This document shows, piece by piece, positions 27,189 through 35,309 of a DNA stretch of 64,000 nt (the stretch's first letter is position 1; every line of letters begins with the position of its first letter). The DNA is from Pseudomonas yangonensis. GTDB taxonomy: Bacteria > Pseudomonadota > Gammaproteobacteria > Pseudomonadales > Pseudomonadaceae. The position numbers and the translations under genes were made by a program. Location of the stretch: assembly GCF_009932725.1 (NCBI RefSeq), contig NZ_BLJU01000019.1:47404-111403 (forward strand). Reading direction: 5' to 3'. The notes under the pieces were generated by a model, which made no database searches, was not told the origin of the DNA, and worked only from the letters and a program-made list of their open reading frames with translations.

Positions 27189-27392
27189 CTACAGGTTGAG
27201 TGCCTTTTTCAGCACGAGAGCGCCGAAGACGATGGCGAACAGCACCAGGGCGTGTTCGCGGATTTCTGCGTGGTCTTCGGCAGTTAGCCCGGATGGGCTG
27301 ATTTCACTGAGCGCGACGGTGGAGAGGGTGCCGACACAAACCGGGGTCTGGCCTGCGCTCTCCCATACGCCTTCGCACACAATGAAATTCAT
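27189..27392 (-). CDS. Small phage membrane protein, 67 residues
   Basis: The product has a C-terminal hydrophobic helix (ALVLFAIVFGALVLKKAL) and sits just upstream of the major coat gene, where Pf phages have a short unnamed protein. It may be a minor coat protein. The start codon follows a GGGGGC ribosome-like site. Confidence 0.65.
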   Translation of the reverse strand: MNFIVCEGVWESAGQTPVCVGTLSTVALSEISPSGLTAEDHAEIREHALVLFAIVFGALVLKKALNL

Positions 27393-27401
27393 GGCGCCCC
27401 C

Positions 27402-27581
27402 TTACTCGGCCTGGCTGGGGTCGCGGACGACCTCAGCCATGGCGATGCAGTCGGGGCAAATCACGAGGGCGGGCGCCTTGTTCAGATCGGGCAGCAGGTC
27501 GGCTTGCGGTGCCGGCTGCTGGTAGAGCTGGCCCATGGGCTGCCCGCAGCAGTCGCACAGCACGCGATCAACGATCAGCAC
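27402..27581 (-). CDS. Small zinc-ribbon-like phage protein, 59 residues, GTG start
   Basis: Reading from GTG at 27581, the product begins VLIVDRVLCDCCGQ and carries CDCC and CPDC cysteine pairs that could bind zinc. A GGGAGGG ribosome site precedes the GTG. It lies between the ssDNA-binding gene and the membrane-protein gene, the place of a short Pf gene of unknown role. Confidence 0.6.
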   Translation of the reverse strand: MLIVDRVLCDCCGQPMGQLYQQPAPQADLLPDLNKAPALVICPDCIAMAEVVRDPSQAE

Positions 27582-27596
27582 GGCGGCGCCCTCCCG

Positions 27597-27983
27597 TCAG
27601 GCCTTGGCCGGGTCCGGCTGGGTGCCGGTCGGCTTGGCTTGTTGTTGGGCGGCGAGCTTGCGGGCCTCGGTGGCAGTGTCAGCAGCGCCAGTGCCACGGG
27701 CAGCCTTGGCCGACTCGACGTGCAGGACGATGAACTTGCCGGCGTTCTTGGAGCCGCGTTCGATTTCCACGGTTACGCGGACGGTTTCGAGTACGTCGAG
27801 GCCTTTGCAGGCACCCCATACTTCTTCGCGGACGTCTTCGGATACCTGCATCGAGAGCAGGGAAACGCCCAGGTCCTTTTCGCCGTCGGGTTCATCGCCG
27901 AAATAGAGTTTGATCAGGTCGACATTGTCGAACTTCACGCGCTCAGCGCTGATGAATGCCAGTTCCATAGTGGTGCGTGCCAT
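27597..27983 (-). CDS. Phage single-stranded DNA-binding protein (gV-like)
   Basis: The 128-residue product has the length, position and general character of the Pf gene V ssDNA-binding protein. An N-terminal beta-rich domain is followed by a flexible tail rich in Ala, Gln and Pro (AAQQQAKPTGTQPDPAKA). It would coat newly made phage DNA before assembly. Confidence 0.75.
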   Translation of the reverse strand: MARTTMELAFISAERVKFDNVDLIKLYFGDEPDGEKDLGVSLLSMQVSEDVREEVWGACKGLDVLETVRVTVEIERGSKNAGKFIVLHVESAKAARGTGAADTATEARKLAAQQQAKPTGTQPDPAKA

Positions 27984-28235
27984 GTTGTGTTTCCTCGCGT
28001 AGTTGCGCGGTATTGCGCGGGTTTGCCTTTCAGCAGGCCGAGCGGGTCCACGCGGGCAAACTTCTCGTTTTTGCCCGGGTGGGGTTCTCGACTTGCCGAG
28101 GTTTTCAGTTAGCGCCGCTGGTGCAGCGGGCTGGGTTCAACACCAAGGGCTTTGCCCTTGTCATCCCACTCTTGCCGCCGAGGGCTCGGGAGCGCGGGGC
28201 GGTGGAGCTGCCCCACACTCTCGAGCGGAGGCTAT
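27984..28235. other. Phage intergenic region, possible origin/packaging signal
   Basis: There is no convincing gene. The stretch contains several hairpins, including caagggc-ttt-gcccttg (28142-28158), and repeated ttgcgcgg. Inoviruses keep their replication origin and packaging hairpin in a non-coding region, so this is a candidate. Confidence 0.35.
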
Positions 28236-28553
28236 TCAGGGTGGTGGGTGTTCAAGGGTTCGCTCCGCCCGTGCTTCCGTTCGCCGGATCGGTGAAGCGT
28301 GATCCGACGAGCCGGGAGCGCGGCCCTTGACCTGTTCAGCATCGGCGGCGTTGGCCGGATCGCTGGGGGCGGTTTTGCATTGGTCGATGACGGCTTCGAA
28401 TGAACGAAGGAACAGGTCATCGTTCGCTTCCAGAATCTCTATATGCGCATGACTGATGTAGAGGCCGCCGAGTGATGCGCCGATCAGGAAGGGCAGGGAC
28501 CACGACCAGAGCAGGGCGACCAGATAGCGGCCAGTGCGGAAGGAAACGGTCAT
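28236..28553 (-). CDS. Phage membrane protein, 105 residues, unknown
   Basis: From ATG at 28553 the product begins MTVSFRTGRYLVALLWSW and has one strong helix (LVALLWSWSLPFLIGASLGGLY). An acidic and charged tail follows. It occupies a Pf accessory position upstream of the ssDNA-binding gene. It overlaps no neighbour. Confidence 0.6.
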   Translation of the reverse strand: MTVSFRTGRYLVALLWSWSLPFLIGASLGGLYISHAHIEILEANDDLFLRSFEAVIDQCKTAPSDPANAADAEQVKGRAPGSSDHASPIRRTEARAERTLEHPPP

Positions 28554-28557
28554 GCGA

Positions 28558-28848
28558 TCACCCCACCAGTTCGAACGGTTCGCGCAGGGGCACGAAGGGC
28601 GTTGGTTTGCCGGTGTCGTGCACAACGTGCCAATACCTGGGCGGTCGGTTGCTTGGGGTGTGTTTCGCGCAGATGAAGGCAGGCGTCAGCTTCCAGCGTC
28701 CACCGACCTTTAGGACCGACACGGGGCGGCACTCGGTGCAGGGTGTGGACGGGCAGGGGGCGGGTTGACCCGTCTCGCGTCGGGACCAGCACACAGAGCA
28801 GTCGCAGCCCTCGGGGTGCGGCTGATGCAGGTAGCGGGAGAGGTTCAT
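28558..28848 (-). CDS. Cys-rich phage protein, 96 residues, unknown
   Basis: The product contains several Cys residues in CDCSVC and CTECRP-type patterns near the N terminus, suggesting a metal-binding fold. It is followed within 5 bases by the next gene on the strand. It belongs to the early phage cluster between the excisionase-like gene and the ssDNA-binding gene. No function is recognised. Confidence 0.6.
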   Translation of the reverse strand: MNLSRYLHQPHPEGCDCSVCWSRRETGQPAPCPSTPCTECRPVSVLKVGGRWKLTPAFICAKHTPSNRPPRYWHVVHDTGKPTPFVPLREPFELVG

Positions 28849-28862
28849 GGGCGGATGCCTGC

Positions 28863-29135
28863 TTAGTCATCGCTGTAATCCCCCGCGCAGAAGATGGTTT
28901 TGCCTCGGTCGAGGTCGCGGCGGATGCGGTGCAGGTTGATGACGCGGTGACGGCCGATTTTCACGGTCGGGACGGTGTGGCTTTCGATCCAGCCGCGCAC
29001 CACGTCTTCGGTGATTTGCTCCATGCCCAGGAGCTGAGCCAGCACGTATTTCGTGCAGAACGGTGCGTCGCGGAAATCCGTTACGCGTTGGGCGTCTCCC
29101 GAAATCGAAAGCCCCACTACACCAGACTGTTCCAT
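28863..29135 (-). CDS. Excisionase-like DNA-binding protein of the prophage
   Basis: The 90-residue product has a helix-turn-helix/winged region (ITEDVVRGWIESHTVPTVKI followed by GRHRVINLHRIRRDL), typical of Xis/MerR-like excisionases such as XisF of Pf phages. It is divergent from the repressor gene at 29266 with shared operators between them. Such proteins both excise the prophage and start the early genes; that role is inferred. Confidence 0.7.
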   Translation of the reverse strand: MEQSGVVGLSISGDAQRVTDFRDAPFCTKYVLAQLLGMEQITEDVVRGWIESHTVPTVKIGRHRVINLHRIRRDLDRGKTIFCAGDYSDD

Positions 29136-29168
29136 AGCTTTTGCCCTATACTCGACAAGTGAAATCGC

Positions 29169-29250
29169 TTGGCATTGGCATTATTTGCCAGTTACCTGAT
29201 GCCAATTATAGGGGTAAGGCTCATATTGACTAGCAATATATGCCAATTAT
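29169..29250. promoter_or_regulatory. Divergent operator array between xis-like and repressor genes
   Basis: tgccaattat occurs at 29200-29209 and 29241-29250, and the inverted form ttggcattggcatt at 29169-29182. The region is AT-rich and lies between divergent genes, so it is probably the repressor-controlled switch of the prophage. Confidence 0.6.
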
Positions 29251-29265
29251 TTAGATGAATTTAAA

Positions 29266-29535
29266 ATGATCAGAGAGCGAATCGTCGCTATTTGGGAATA
29301 TAAGAAGCTCACAGCCAAAAAGCTGGAAGAGCTCAGTGGCATCGATCGAGAGAAGTGGTATGCGCTGAGGAAGGGTGGGAGACGGGCCAATGAGGACGAC
29401 ATTAGCTCGATTGTGAAGATTCACCCCGAGTACGCCTTGTGGCTGGCTAGCGGCCAGATTGCACCAGAGTGCGGCCAAACCAGCCCCGACTATGACGAGG
29501 CGAATCGAAACTTGGCCAGTCCAAACGCGGGATAG
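29266..29535 (+). CDS. Prophage repressor (Pf repressor C-like), 89 residues
   Basis: The product has an N-terminal helix-turn-helix (LTAKKLEELSGIDREKWYAL) like other Pf repressors, followed by ISSIVKIHPEYALWLASGQ. It faces the excisionase-like gene across the operator array, the usual immunity arrangement. It would keep the phage silent and confer superinfection immunity. Confidence 0.72.
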   Translation: MIRERIVAIWEYKKLTAKKLEELSGIDREKWYALRKGGRRANEDDISSIVKIHPEYALWLASGQIAPECGQTSPDYDEANRNLASPNAG

Positions 29536-29628
29536 CGATCACACAGGAAGTAGCTAGGCGCTGGTACGCCCGTGGAAGGCCTAAGAGTTAAGGCAGTTTA
29601 GGGCTGCTGTGGAGGCAGCCACTAATCT

Positions 29629-30714
29629 TTAAGCAAGAGCGCAAGCTTCAGTTGTTGCGCGTGCTGTTCTAGCGGCATATTTCTCTAAGCCGTTAGCAAT
29701 GTTCTTTAGCAAAGCCTCTGCAATGATTGGGGAAACACTATTTCCAATCATCCTAAAGCTGTGCCAAACCGTCTCATGAAAAACAAAGTCATCAGGGAAA
29801 CCCTGCAAACGTGCCCCTTCGCGTGGCGTGATGACTCTATTGTCATCGGGGTGAAGGGGGCGTACAGACTGAAAGGAACCTTTGTCAGACCCAGTGCCAG
29901 CTCTAAGCGTTGGGCAAAAGCCAGACCACTCAAGCCTTTTATGTTTTCCTACAGGATCAACGCCTCCTTGAGGGACACTAGCAAAGCGTAATTCGACTTC
30001 ACGTTTGTGCTTTGTCAATTGATGCCCAGAAAACTTGCCTGAGGCTGATCTCATCTTGAATGAGTAAGGAGAAATAGCCTTTCGCTTATATCGCCACAGC
30101 CCGTCTTTGCCCTGATATGCACCTTTTAAGTCGTGAATAGCGTCGCGAACTGTAGTGCGTGGGTAGGTTCCAGAAACTATGTCTTCAAGAGAAAGAGGGG
30201 TCGTCTTGGAAGTGTTGAAGCCAAACACAAATACTCTGCGACGCTTAGTAGGGGCACCATAGTCTGACGCATCCAGAACAATGGGGCCAAGTATCTTCCA
30301 TTCAGAGTCGAGAATAGAAAGGGCTTGATCAAGGACGGGTCTGTTGTTGGGGAAGATAAGTCCAGGGACATTTTCCATTACAAAGAACTTAGGGTTAACC
30401 AAGTTTACAACTCTAAAGAACTCTTTTAAAAGCTCTCTTCTAGGGTCAGAAACGTCCCCTTTCCCAATGCCACTAAAACCCTGGCAAGGAGGACCGCCAA
30501 TAACACCATCTACGCCGTCAGGAATAAGATTGGATAACGTCTCGTAATTAAGTAGGCTAACGTCAGCCCTTAAAAAGCGGATGCCAGGAAAGTTAATGCC
30601 AAAAGAGCTAGATAGGATAGGGTCAATGTCAACTGCGAGTGCGGTTTGAAAGCCGGCCTTCTTTGAGCCCAGTGTTAGTCCGCCGCAGCCGCTAAATAAG
30701 TCAAGCAATTTCAT
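29629..30714 (-). CDS. DNA (cytosine-5)-methyltransferase, prophage cargo
   Basis: The 361-residue protein shows the full C5-methyltransferase motif set: I (DLFSGCGG, residues 5-12), IV with catalytic Cys77 (GGPPCQGF), VI (ENVPG, 114-118), VIII (APTKRRRVFVFG) and X (GNSVSP). The target-recognition region lies between VIII and IX. It is AT-rich against its surroundings and is the last gene of a three-gene minus-strand cassette. It could protect host DNA from, or mark DNA for, the two genes transcribed before it. Target sequence is unknown. Confidence 0.9.
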   Translation of the reverse strand: MKLLDLFSGCGGLTLGSKKAGFQTALAVDIDPILSSSFGINFPGIRFLRADVSLLNYETLSNLIPDGVDGVIGGPPCQGFSGIGKGDVSDPRRELLKEFFRVVNLVNPKFFVMENVPGLIFPNNRPVLDQALSILDSEWKILGPIVLDASDYGAPTKRRRVFVFGFNTSKTTPLSLEDIVSGTYPRTTVRDAIHDLKGAYQGKDGLWRYKRKAISPYSFKMRSASGKFSGHQLTKHKREVELRFASVPQGGVDPVGKHKRLEWSGFCPTLRAGTGSDKGSFQSVRPLHPDDNRVITPREGARLQGFPDDFVFHETVWHSFRMIGNSVSPIIAEALLKNIANGLEKYAARTARATTEACALA

Positions 30715-30780
30715 TTTGATGCCCGAGGTCTGTTCTGGGGGCTATTATACATGGGGCGTGGCTGTGTGTCGATCGGAGCG

Positions 30781-31734
30781 TTAAAGAAGAACTTCGCCAA
30801 AGACAGGGTAGAGCTTATAAAAGTCGGCATACCCATTAAGGCTTTTTTGAGCAATTTTAAAGCCGCAAATTTCTTCAAACTTAGCCTCGCTTATTCCTTC
30901 TTGGTCAGGAAGTAGGCTGTCCAGTATTGCGCGTTCCTTTTGTGTTAGGTGTGGAATATTTATTTCGAAAAGTGGCTTGTTTAAATAGTTGCTATTTTGG
31001 ATGTGTTCGTTTGCTAGAAATTTTTCTTTGGTTTGTGCGTCTAAAAAAATTCCACCTATAGTGATCATTGGGGCGTTATCACTGTATTTGAAATTCATAA
31101 ATGGATGAAATTCAACACCTCTGGCTGATCGGCGAGTTTCTCGCTCTATGCATAAAGTTAAAGCTTTGGCTAGAGCTAAGGGGTATTGTTTAAGGTTTAA
31201 GTTAGGAAACTCACTTTCATCAGGTGCAAATTCACCCATGAGTTCAGCGAGAGCTTGATGTCTAGTGAGAGGATTATCTTGGCTATCTTTATCTGGAAGC
31301 CTACCAACGTGAGCGTTGAGAGTGACTAGCAAAAATGAACCAGCAGACATACGCTGAGCGAGATAGCCTACGTCATCCAGAACAGGGCCTTCGGGGCCAG
31401 TGTCATAATCCAGCCAAGCAACTGAGTTTTCCTGCCAGTCAAGACTTTTAATTCCATCGGACACAGTTTCTCCGCGAACTTCGATGGCTTTATATGGGCA
31501 GTTGAATTTAGCTCTATTGGAGTGATCTGGGTGCTCAAAGGAGATTAGTTTTGAGATACCTATGTTTCTGTGAGCTAAAACGAAGTCGATGAACCACATT
31601 GATTCCATCCCGATATATGTGTAGTTAGATATATCGAAGGTCTTTTTTAAATGGGATAGTGTGTCAAAAATGAGCTTTCGCTCTACGCTTTTGTTGGGGC
31701 GAATTAAGTAGTTTACCGATTCGAAAGAGGCCAT
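30781..31734 (-). CDS. Rossmann-like protein of unknown function, cargo cassette
   Basis: The 317-residue product begins MASFESVNYLIRPNKSVERK. Segments YIGMESMWFIDF (about 40-51), LISFEHP (63-69) and WLDYDTGPEG (108-117) have the strand-loop-acidic pattern of SAM-dependent methyltransferase folds, so I suspect a methyltransferase-like or derived nucleotide-binding fold. It has no nuclease motif that I can recognise. Its ATG overlaps the stop of the ATPase gene as TAATG, so the two are translationally coupled and probably work together. It is strongly AT-rich. Confidence 0.65.
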   Translation of the reverse strand: MASFESVNYLIRPNKSVERKLIFDTLSHLKKTFDISNYTYIGMESMWFIDFVLAHRNIGISKLISFEHPDHSNRAKFNCPYKAIEVRGETVSDGIKSLDWQENSVAWLDYDTGPEGPVLDDVGYLAQRMSAGSFLLVTLNAHVGRLPDKDSQDNPLTRHQALAELMGEFAPDESEFPNLNLKQYPLALAKALTLCIERETRRSARGVEFHPFMNFKYSDNAPMITIGGIFLDAQTKEKFLANEHIQNSNYLNKPLFEINIPHLTQKERAILDSLLPDQEGISEAKFEEICGFKIAQKSLNGYADFYKLYPVFGEVLL

Positions 31735-33059
31735 TATTCACCGACCTCATTTTCGTAGAAATATTCAAAGGTTTTTATGCCAACATCTTTGTAAGAAAGT
31801 GATCGGTTGCCTAAGGCTTCTGCTACTTTCTCTACCTGATCAAGAGGCTTTACATAGAGTATGTTAGCCATTTTGACTTTTGGCTTTGGAGCGTAAATTG
31901 GTAGCTTCATTGATTTGGCTGTAGACGGAGTTGCTGTTTTTACGGACACGTAATCAGCTTTGCCTTCGACTGATTTTGCTTGCTCTAAAGATGCCTTTCT
32001 AGTGTTTGTATAGTTCAGATAAGTTCGAGTTGCGTCTCGCATTCCAACAACGGCGCGACGGTAAACTGGAACGGTTTCATCTATTTGGCGCTTAGTGGTC
32101 GTCCATGGCAGTTCGCCGGGCTTGTCTGACTCGAAAAATACAATGCCCATAAATCCATTGTACTGAGGGTGCCAGCTTGGAAATGTTCCGTCTCCCCAAA
32201 CTGTTTTGTCAGTCTTGTCTCCTGCGAGCACAACGCGGTTATTACAAACTACAAACCAACCCCAGTTACTTGTATTTCGGCTAACCACATCTGGGTCTGA
32301 AGCGTCATCTGGAGGAACTCCGGCAAGGCCGGATACGATACGTACATTTACGCCTGTTTCTTTGTCAACGTAAGAGTCTACATAAGGTTCAATTTCTTCG
32401 CTGGAGCGTACGCCGAAAATGTGTTGCTTGACTGTTACGCCATTAACTTTTATTTCAAATCCATCTTCTATGAAGAAGGAGTAATACCGGCCGATATTTG
32501 TTCTAAGTTCTTTAATGAAAAGTTCGTCTCCAAATTCGGAGCCTACACCTTCTTTGAGGTCTGTTATGTCAATCTTGGTTCCAATGAAATCTGGTTGAGC
32601 AAGCTGCTCCAGAGTGAAATCCCATTCTTTACTTGCAGCCCATTCATCGACTTCAATGGTTGTTGAAAATGCTTCTTCTGGATGGCTCTCGGTTGAGCTT
32701 TGGATTACGATCTTTTTACCTATTTTGAAAACTGCCCGCTTCATGCCGATACCATAAAGACCGATAGAGCGATCAGAGTCTTTAGGCGCGTCAGCTCGCC
32801 GACCAAAATGGAATGCGTAATCCGTCGCGTCAGACAGTTTCATGCCTCCGCAATTGTCATGGATTGTAAAAGAGTCGGCATAAACATTAATTTCGGCATG
32901 GAAGCCATCTAGGCGCCCATTATCATGGCGGTTTCTATAAGCGCCATCTATGCTGTTATCAAGCAGATCAAAAATACATTCATCTAGACCAATATCTCTT
33001 GTGATCATGTCGATGAAGAATTCTTTAGTAGGATCAGCTTTAGCAGTCCACTGTGTCAT
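31734..33059 (-). CDS. GHKL (MORC/HSP90-like) ATPase, cargo cassette
   Basis: The 441-residue protein has a Bergerat ATP-binding fold: N-box DECIFDLLDNSIDGA (residues 26-40, with E27 and N35), G1 DNCGG (68-72) and G2 SIGLYGIGMKRA (98-109). Such ATPases dimerise around DNA and occur in restriction-like operons beside methyltransferases. The C-terminal half is unassigned, ending in a domain with a VKPLDQVEKVAEAL-type helix. The start at 33059 follows a GGGGGCAAGG ribosome site. It is the first gene of the cassette. Confidence 0.8.
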   Translation of the reverse strand: MTQWTAKADPTKEFFIDMITRDIGLDECIFDLLDNSIDGAYRNRHDNGRLDGFHAEINVYADSFTIHDNCGGMKLSDATDYAFHFGRRADAPKDSDRSIGLYGIGMKRAVFKIGKKIVIQSSTESHPEEAFSTTIEVDEWAASKEWDFTLEQLAQPDFIGTKIDITDLKEGVGSEFGDELFIKELRTNIGRYYSFFIEDGFEIKVNGVTVKQHIFGVRSSEEIEPYVDSYVDKETGVNVRIVSGLAGVPPDDASDPDVVSRNTSNWGWFVVCNNRVVLAGDKTDKTVWGDGTFPSWHPQYNGFMGIVFFESDKPGELPWTTTKRQIDETVPVYRRAVVGMRDATRTYLNYTNTRKASLEQAKSVEGKADYVSVKTATPSTAKSMKLPIYAPKPKVKMANILYVKPLDQVEKVAEALGNRSLSYKDVGIKTFEYFYENEVGE

Positions 33060-33399
33060 CCTTGCCCCCAAGCTTTCATCCGAAATTTAATCGCAAAACT
33101 AGGTTTTATTAGAGTCTTACAGTGAGTCACCGCATCTATAGCTAGATGTCTGCAGAATTACGAGTGACTGACTGCAATGTGCCATCCCTTGAGAAGCTAG
33201 CGCGGTCAGACGCTTAGGTAAAGATGCAAGGTGACTACATTGGTCGAATTTTCTGGAAAGGACTGGTCTAGCCAGCATAGGGAAGGGCTGAAAGCCCCGG
33301 TTTATGGAGGGGTCTGGCGCAGCGGGGCGGTTCGTAGCGGATTCATAATTCCCGGCCCGCACCAGCCACACTAGACAATCTCCACCCCAAGAACAACAA

Positions 33400-33419
33400 A
33401 ACCCCGCCGAAGCGGGGTT
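33400..33419. terminator. Bidirectional terminator, probably the original ychF terminator
   Basis: aaccccgc and gcggggtt pair around cgaa with A- and T-tracts on both sides. It lies next to the short ychF-end repeat on the far side of the second element, so it is likely the displaced terminator of ychF. Confidence 0.75.
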
Positions 33420-33442
33420 TGTTTATACGTGGCTTACAACGA

Positions 33443-33454
33443 TCAAACGTTAAA
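33443..33454. repeat. Direct repeat, left attachment site of second element
   Basis: tcaaacgttaaa is identical to 60308-60319, which contains the ychF stop codon. Its order with the terminator suits the 3' end of ychF in an empty chromosome. Confidence 0.65.
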
Positions 33455-33700
33455 CCAGAAATCTGTCCGTAAAGCGTTTATGGATGCGGAATTACCCCTG
33501 TTGTCACTCATCTTGTAGTCACTTCCATATACACTTTGGCCGCTGCTACCCGGAGCGAAGCCCGCGCATCGCTTGCCTGGCCCGCATCGCTGCTGTCGGA
33601 TTTTTTGCTGCAAAAATTCCCTTCTGGGAATCCGTGACCGCTGCCGGGTCGCCGCCTGAAACTTCCTGCATCGACTTTCAATGTGCAGGACGTGGGGACG

Positions 33701-33913
33701 ATGAAAATTCTACGCCGCAAGGCCGTCTGCGAAAAGCTTGGCGGCATCAATGACGTAACGCTCTGGCGGATCACACGCGATGATCCGACATTCCCGGTAT
33801 GCATCCAGATCAACAAGCGGGTTGTCGGATGGCTGGAACACGAGATTGATACCTGGCTCGGACAGAAGGCCGCTGCCGCCCGCACCGCCAACAACAACGC
33901 TGTCCATCCCTGA
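33701..33913 (+). CDS. AlpA-family DNA-binding regulator
   Basis: The 70-residue product starts MKILRRKAVCEKLGG and has an HTH followed by WLEHEIDTWL, the pattern of AlpA/phage transcriptional activators that control excision or integrase genes. It is the first gene of the island beyond the left attachment repeat. Confidence 0.8.
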   Translation: MKILRRKAVCEKLGGINDVTLWRITRDDPTFPVCIQINKRVVGWLEHEIDTWLGQKAAAARTANNNAVHP

Positions 33914-33951
33914 TCGCTGCGATCCCGCCGGTCGAGGGTCAGGATTTGACG

Positions 33952-34974
33952 ATGCGCAGCGTGGGCAATTTGCTGGACGCTGGTGTGGCAAAAGCCACGC
34001 TCAAGCGCGATCCGCTGGAGCGGATCAGGCAGAATGCCGCCGAGGTGGCGAAGCAGGCGGAGCAGCACGACGCCGCCCAAGTATTGACTCCGCGGGTACG
34101 CCACCTGATCGACGAAGCCGTGGAGCTGGAGGTCGAGCAGGCCCGCAGCGCAGGCGCGACAGGCTACATCGCGCACTTTCTGGCGCAGGCCACGCTTCCT
34201 CATACAGACCCCAAGAGCAACTACTTTGAACGCGGCACAGGCAAGCTGACCCTCTCCATCACAGCTAACCCCAAACATGGCGTGCCCTATGGCGGTCTGC
34301 CGCGCCTGCTGTTGGCGTGGATGTGTACCGAGGCCGTCCGCACAGGCAGTCCGGAGCTATCGCTGGGGCGCTCACAGGCGGAATTTCTGGAAAAGCTCGA
34401 CCTGTACAACGATGGCCGGTACATCGCCAGAGTGCGTGACCAGAGCTTGCGGCTAGTCCGCTCGCTGATCTCCGTCAGCGGCGCGGACGGGGATGCACTG
34501 GGTATCGAAAACATCCTGATCGCCAAACGGGCATTTCTCTTCTGGAACGCCCGCGACACTGAGCAGCCCGCACTGTGGGACAGCTCAATCACCCTCAGTA
34601 CGGACTTCTTCGAGAGCCTGACCCATGCTCCGGTGCCGATCAGAATGGAGGCGCTTCAAGCGCTCAAGAAGTCGCCTCTGGCGATGGATATCTACACATG
34701 GCTGGTCTACCGCATGTTCAGTCTGAACGTGGCGACAATCAAGGGCGGCAAGCGGCTTGCTCAGGTGCCTTGGGCTGGCTTGATGAGGCAGTTCGGCTCT
34801 GGCTATGCGAATACTCCTAAGGGGCTGGCCAACTTCAAGACCAATTTCCGCCTCCGGCTAAATGAAGCGCTGCTGTTCTATCCCGAGGCTCGGAACCACA
34901 TCGAGGAAACGAAAGACCACCTGATCCTCACCCCTGCACGCCTACATATCGCAGCGACCAAGAGGAGAGGATAA
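33952..34974 (+). CDS. repA: Plasmid-type RepA replication initiator
   Basis: The 340-residue protein resembles plasmid-encoded RepA proteins (ATLPHTDPKSNYFERGTGKL, MDIYTWLVYRM, LALMRQFG-like region GLMRQFGSGY). The ATG at 33952 is preceded by AGGA seven bases upstream; a TTG at 33946 is less likely. Iteron-like repeats follow within 30 bases, so the gene and an origin form a replicon-like module inside a chromosomal island. Confidence 0.8.
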   Translation: MRSVGNLLDAGVAKATLKRDPLERIRQNAAEVAKQAEQHDAAQVLTPRVRHLIDEAVELEVEQARSAGATGYIAHFLAQATLPHTDPKSNYFERGTGKLTLSITANPKHGVPYGGLPRLLLAWMCTEAVRTGSPELSLGRSQAEFLEKLDLYNDGRYIARVRDQSLRLVRSLISVSGADGDALGIENILIAKRAFLFWNARDTEQPALWDSSITLSTDFFESLTHAPVPIRMEALQALKKSPLAMDIYTWLVYRMFSLNVATIKGGKRLAQVPWAGLMRQFGSGYANTPKGLANFKTNFRLRLNEALLFYPEARNHIEETKDHLILTPARLHIAATKRRG

Positions 34975-34998
34975 GCCTGTGGGCTTTTCGGGTTGTCC

Positions 34999-35128
34999 AC
35001 GTGACATCACTAGTAAGGCTGAAACCCTTGCCAGAGCTGGCTTTGGTGCCATTTCTGCAAGTTGTCCACGTGACATTGCTAGTCATCGGTACGTGACATC
35101 GCTAGCCGTTTTACGTGACATCGCTAGT
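34999..35128 (+). repeat. Iterons next to repA, four copies
   Basis: acgtgacatcgctagt-type 16-base repeats start at 34999, 35068, 35091 and 35113. The last three are spaced 23 and 22 bases apart; the first is 69 bases (three turns of 23) before the second. Only small base changes occur between copies. This is the pattern of plasmid replication-initiator binding sites, beside repA. Confidence 0.75.
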
Positions 35129-35309
35129 CACGGCCGACGTGCGGAATCGCCTGTAAACCCCACTGGGACGGGGATTCAGCGAAATGGAGAGACCGCCCCT
35201 AGTAGTTCTGCTTTTAGGCTTTTCTAGTATTTATAGAAAACCTAGTAGCTGCCGCTCTTCGGCTGTGGGCAATCCTTCGCACCCTCCGGTCGCTGCGCGG
35301 CTACTCGTT

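Larger units (their letters stand above)
20729..33365. mobile_element. Pf1/Pf4-like filamentous prophage with cargo
   Basis: The gene order matches Pf-type inoviruses: integrase, Rep, Zot (pI), pVI-like, adsorption protein, tiny coat-like protein, pVIII, small proteins, ssDNA-binding protein, excisionase-like protein and divergent repressor. The left end abuts tRNA-Met. The right end is approximate: no exact second copy of the tRNA 3' end is visible. A degraded tRNA-Met-like stretch (ggattcataattcccgg ... ccagcca) at about 33341-33366 is the best attR candidate. The AT-rich cargo at 29629-33059 lies between the repressor and this end. Confidence 0.85.
33060..33700. other. Junction region between prophage cargo and second element
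   Basis: This roughly 640-base stretch has no convincing gene. It holds a promoter-bearing upstream region for the GHKL gene, a tRNA-Met-like degraded stretch near 33313-33366, a bidirectional terminator at 33400-33419, a 12-base ychF-end repeat at 33443-33454, and gtagtcact-type motifs at 33500-33524. It appears to be the old chromosomal DNA and ends of the two integrated elements. Confidence 0.55.

Noticed and set aside
27977..28330. A plus-strand frame in the phage intergenic region
   Set aside because: It is opposite to all phage genes and rich in Arg and Pro without a ribosome site.
20729..33365. Exact attR copy of the tRNA-Met 3' end
   Set aside because: I searched by eye for gtgtagccacca in 29-34 kb and found no exact copy, so the prophage right end remains approximate.
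33508..34278. A 256-codon minus-strand frame across the AlpA-like and repA genes
   Set aside because: It is antisense to AlpA and RepA, both recognisable, and shows no family features.
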